Below the pieces are notes generated by a model, which worked only from the letters and a program-made list of their open reading frames with translations, ran no database searches and was not told where the DNA came from. A stretch of DNA of 64,000 nt from Moniliella sp. 'wahieum' (taxonomy: Eukaryota; Basidiomycota; Moniliellomycetes; Moniliellales; Moniliellaceae), in the NCBI GenBank assembly GCA_003971905.1, contig RSEE01000025.1:558001-622000 (forward strand). The letters run 5' to 3'. This document shows, one piece after another, positions 63,891-64,000 of this stretch. Each line of letters begins with the position of its first letter. Within the stretch, counting starts at the first letter, position 1. Both the position numbers and the translations under genes were made by a program.

Positions 63891-64000
63891 GGGGTGGTTA
63901 TCGGGCATATGCACACACACACACAACAGTGTGTATTGAACGCTGCGAGGGTTGGCTTTGCGTCGGGCGGACTTGCGCTCGAGAGACAATTCCACCCGAC

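Overview
The window looks like nuclear DNA of a fungus, most likely a basidiomycete; I cannot name the species. Evidence: short introns (about 60-145 bp) with GTACGT, GTATGT or GTAAGT donors and CTAAC-type branch points, an intron-containing elongator tRNA-Met, and fungal families such as a siderophore transporter, tricalbin, KNR4/SMI1, a PSR1-type phosphatase, a GAF hybrid histidine kinase and a RING-H2/PH scaffold candidate. Genes are monocistronic and lie on both strands.

Layout. 1-1949 (+) low-complexity protein, 5' partial; 2753-5059 (+) PSR1-like CTD phosphatase; 7804-9802 (+) MFS transporter; 10059-13651 (+) EFR3; 14829-18939 (-) hybrid histidine kinase; 19-23 kb repeats and a decayed retroelement; 23238-23773 (-) SnoaL/NTF2-like protein; 24216-25988 (+) SET-domain protein; 26590-27244 (+) Rheb GTPase; 28116-29014 (+) tRNA 2'-phosphotransferase; 29050-30352 (-) Shewanella-like phosphatase; a second retroelement remnant; 31697-35743 (-) tricalbin; a 2.4 kb gene-free stretch; 38133-40277 (-) siderophore transporter; 40.3-45.5 kb repeats and a third retroelement remnant; 45515-46345 (-) 3-hydroxyacyl-CoA dehydratase; 46988-48143 (+) aspartate-semialdehyde dehydrogenase; 48303-50205 (-) KNR4-like; 51404-52978 (+) OHCU decarboxylase plus an unexplained downstream coding stretch; 53417-55152 (-) RING-H2/PH protein; 55406-55805 (-) small protein; 56585-57261 (+) DENR/TMA22; 58069-61517 (+) large protein kinase; 61768-61868 (-) tRNA-Met; 61949-62957 (-) uncharacterized protein; 63.4-63.9 kb foldback repeat.

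Two window-wide properties stand out. First, nearly every gene is broken by one-base changes in short homopolymers, mostly losses, while the protein reads on in another frame. Because housekeeping genes are affected this is most simply a consensus-quality problem, and every CDS span below is a gene extent rather than one clean reading frame. Second, intergenic DNA contains many short arrays with a strict 7-bp period that follow one rule: a six-base palindrome of form A-N4-T followed by a single G (C on the other strand), written TGA plus a self-complementary tetramer. Arrays using TGCA, AGCT, CGCG, GGCC, CATG, CTAG, CCGG, GATC, TCGA and TATA tetramers all occur, and the tetramer can change within an array without loss of register. 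I regard this as the most interesting signal here.

The genes do not form a pathway cluster. Several work at the plasma membrane or ER-plasma membrane contacts (PSR1, EFR3, tricalbin), and the window carries both an intron-containing tRNA and the enzyme that finishes tRNA splicing (TPT1).
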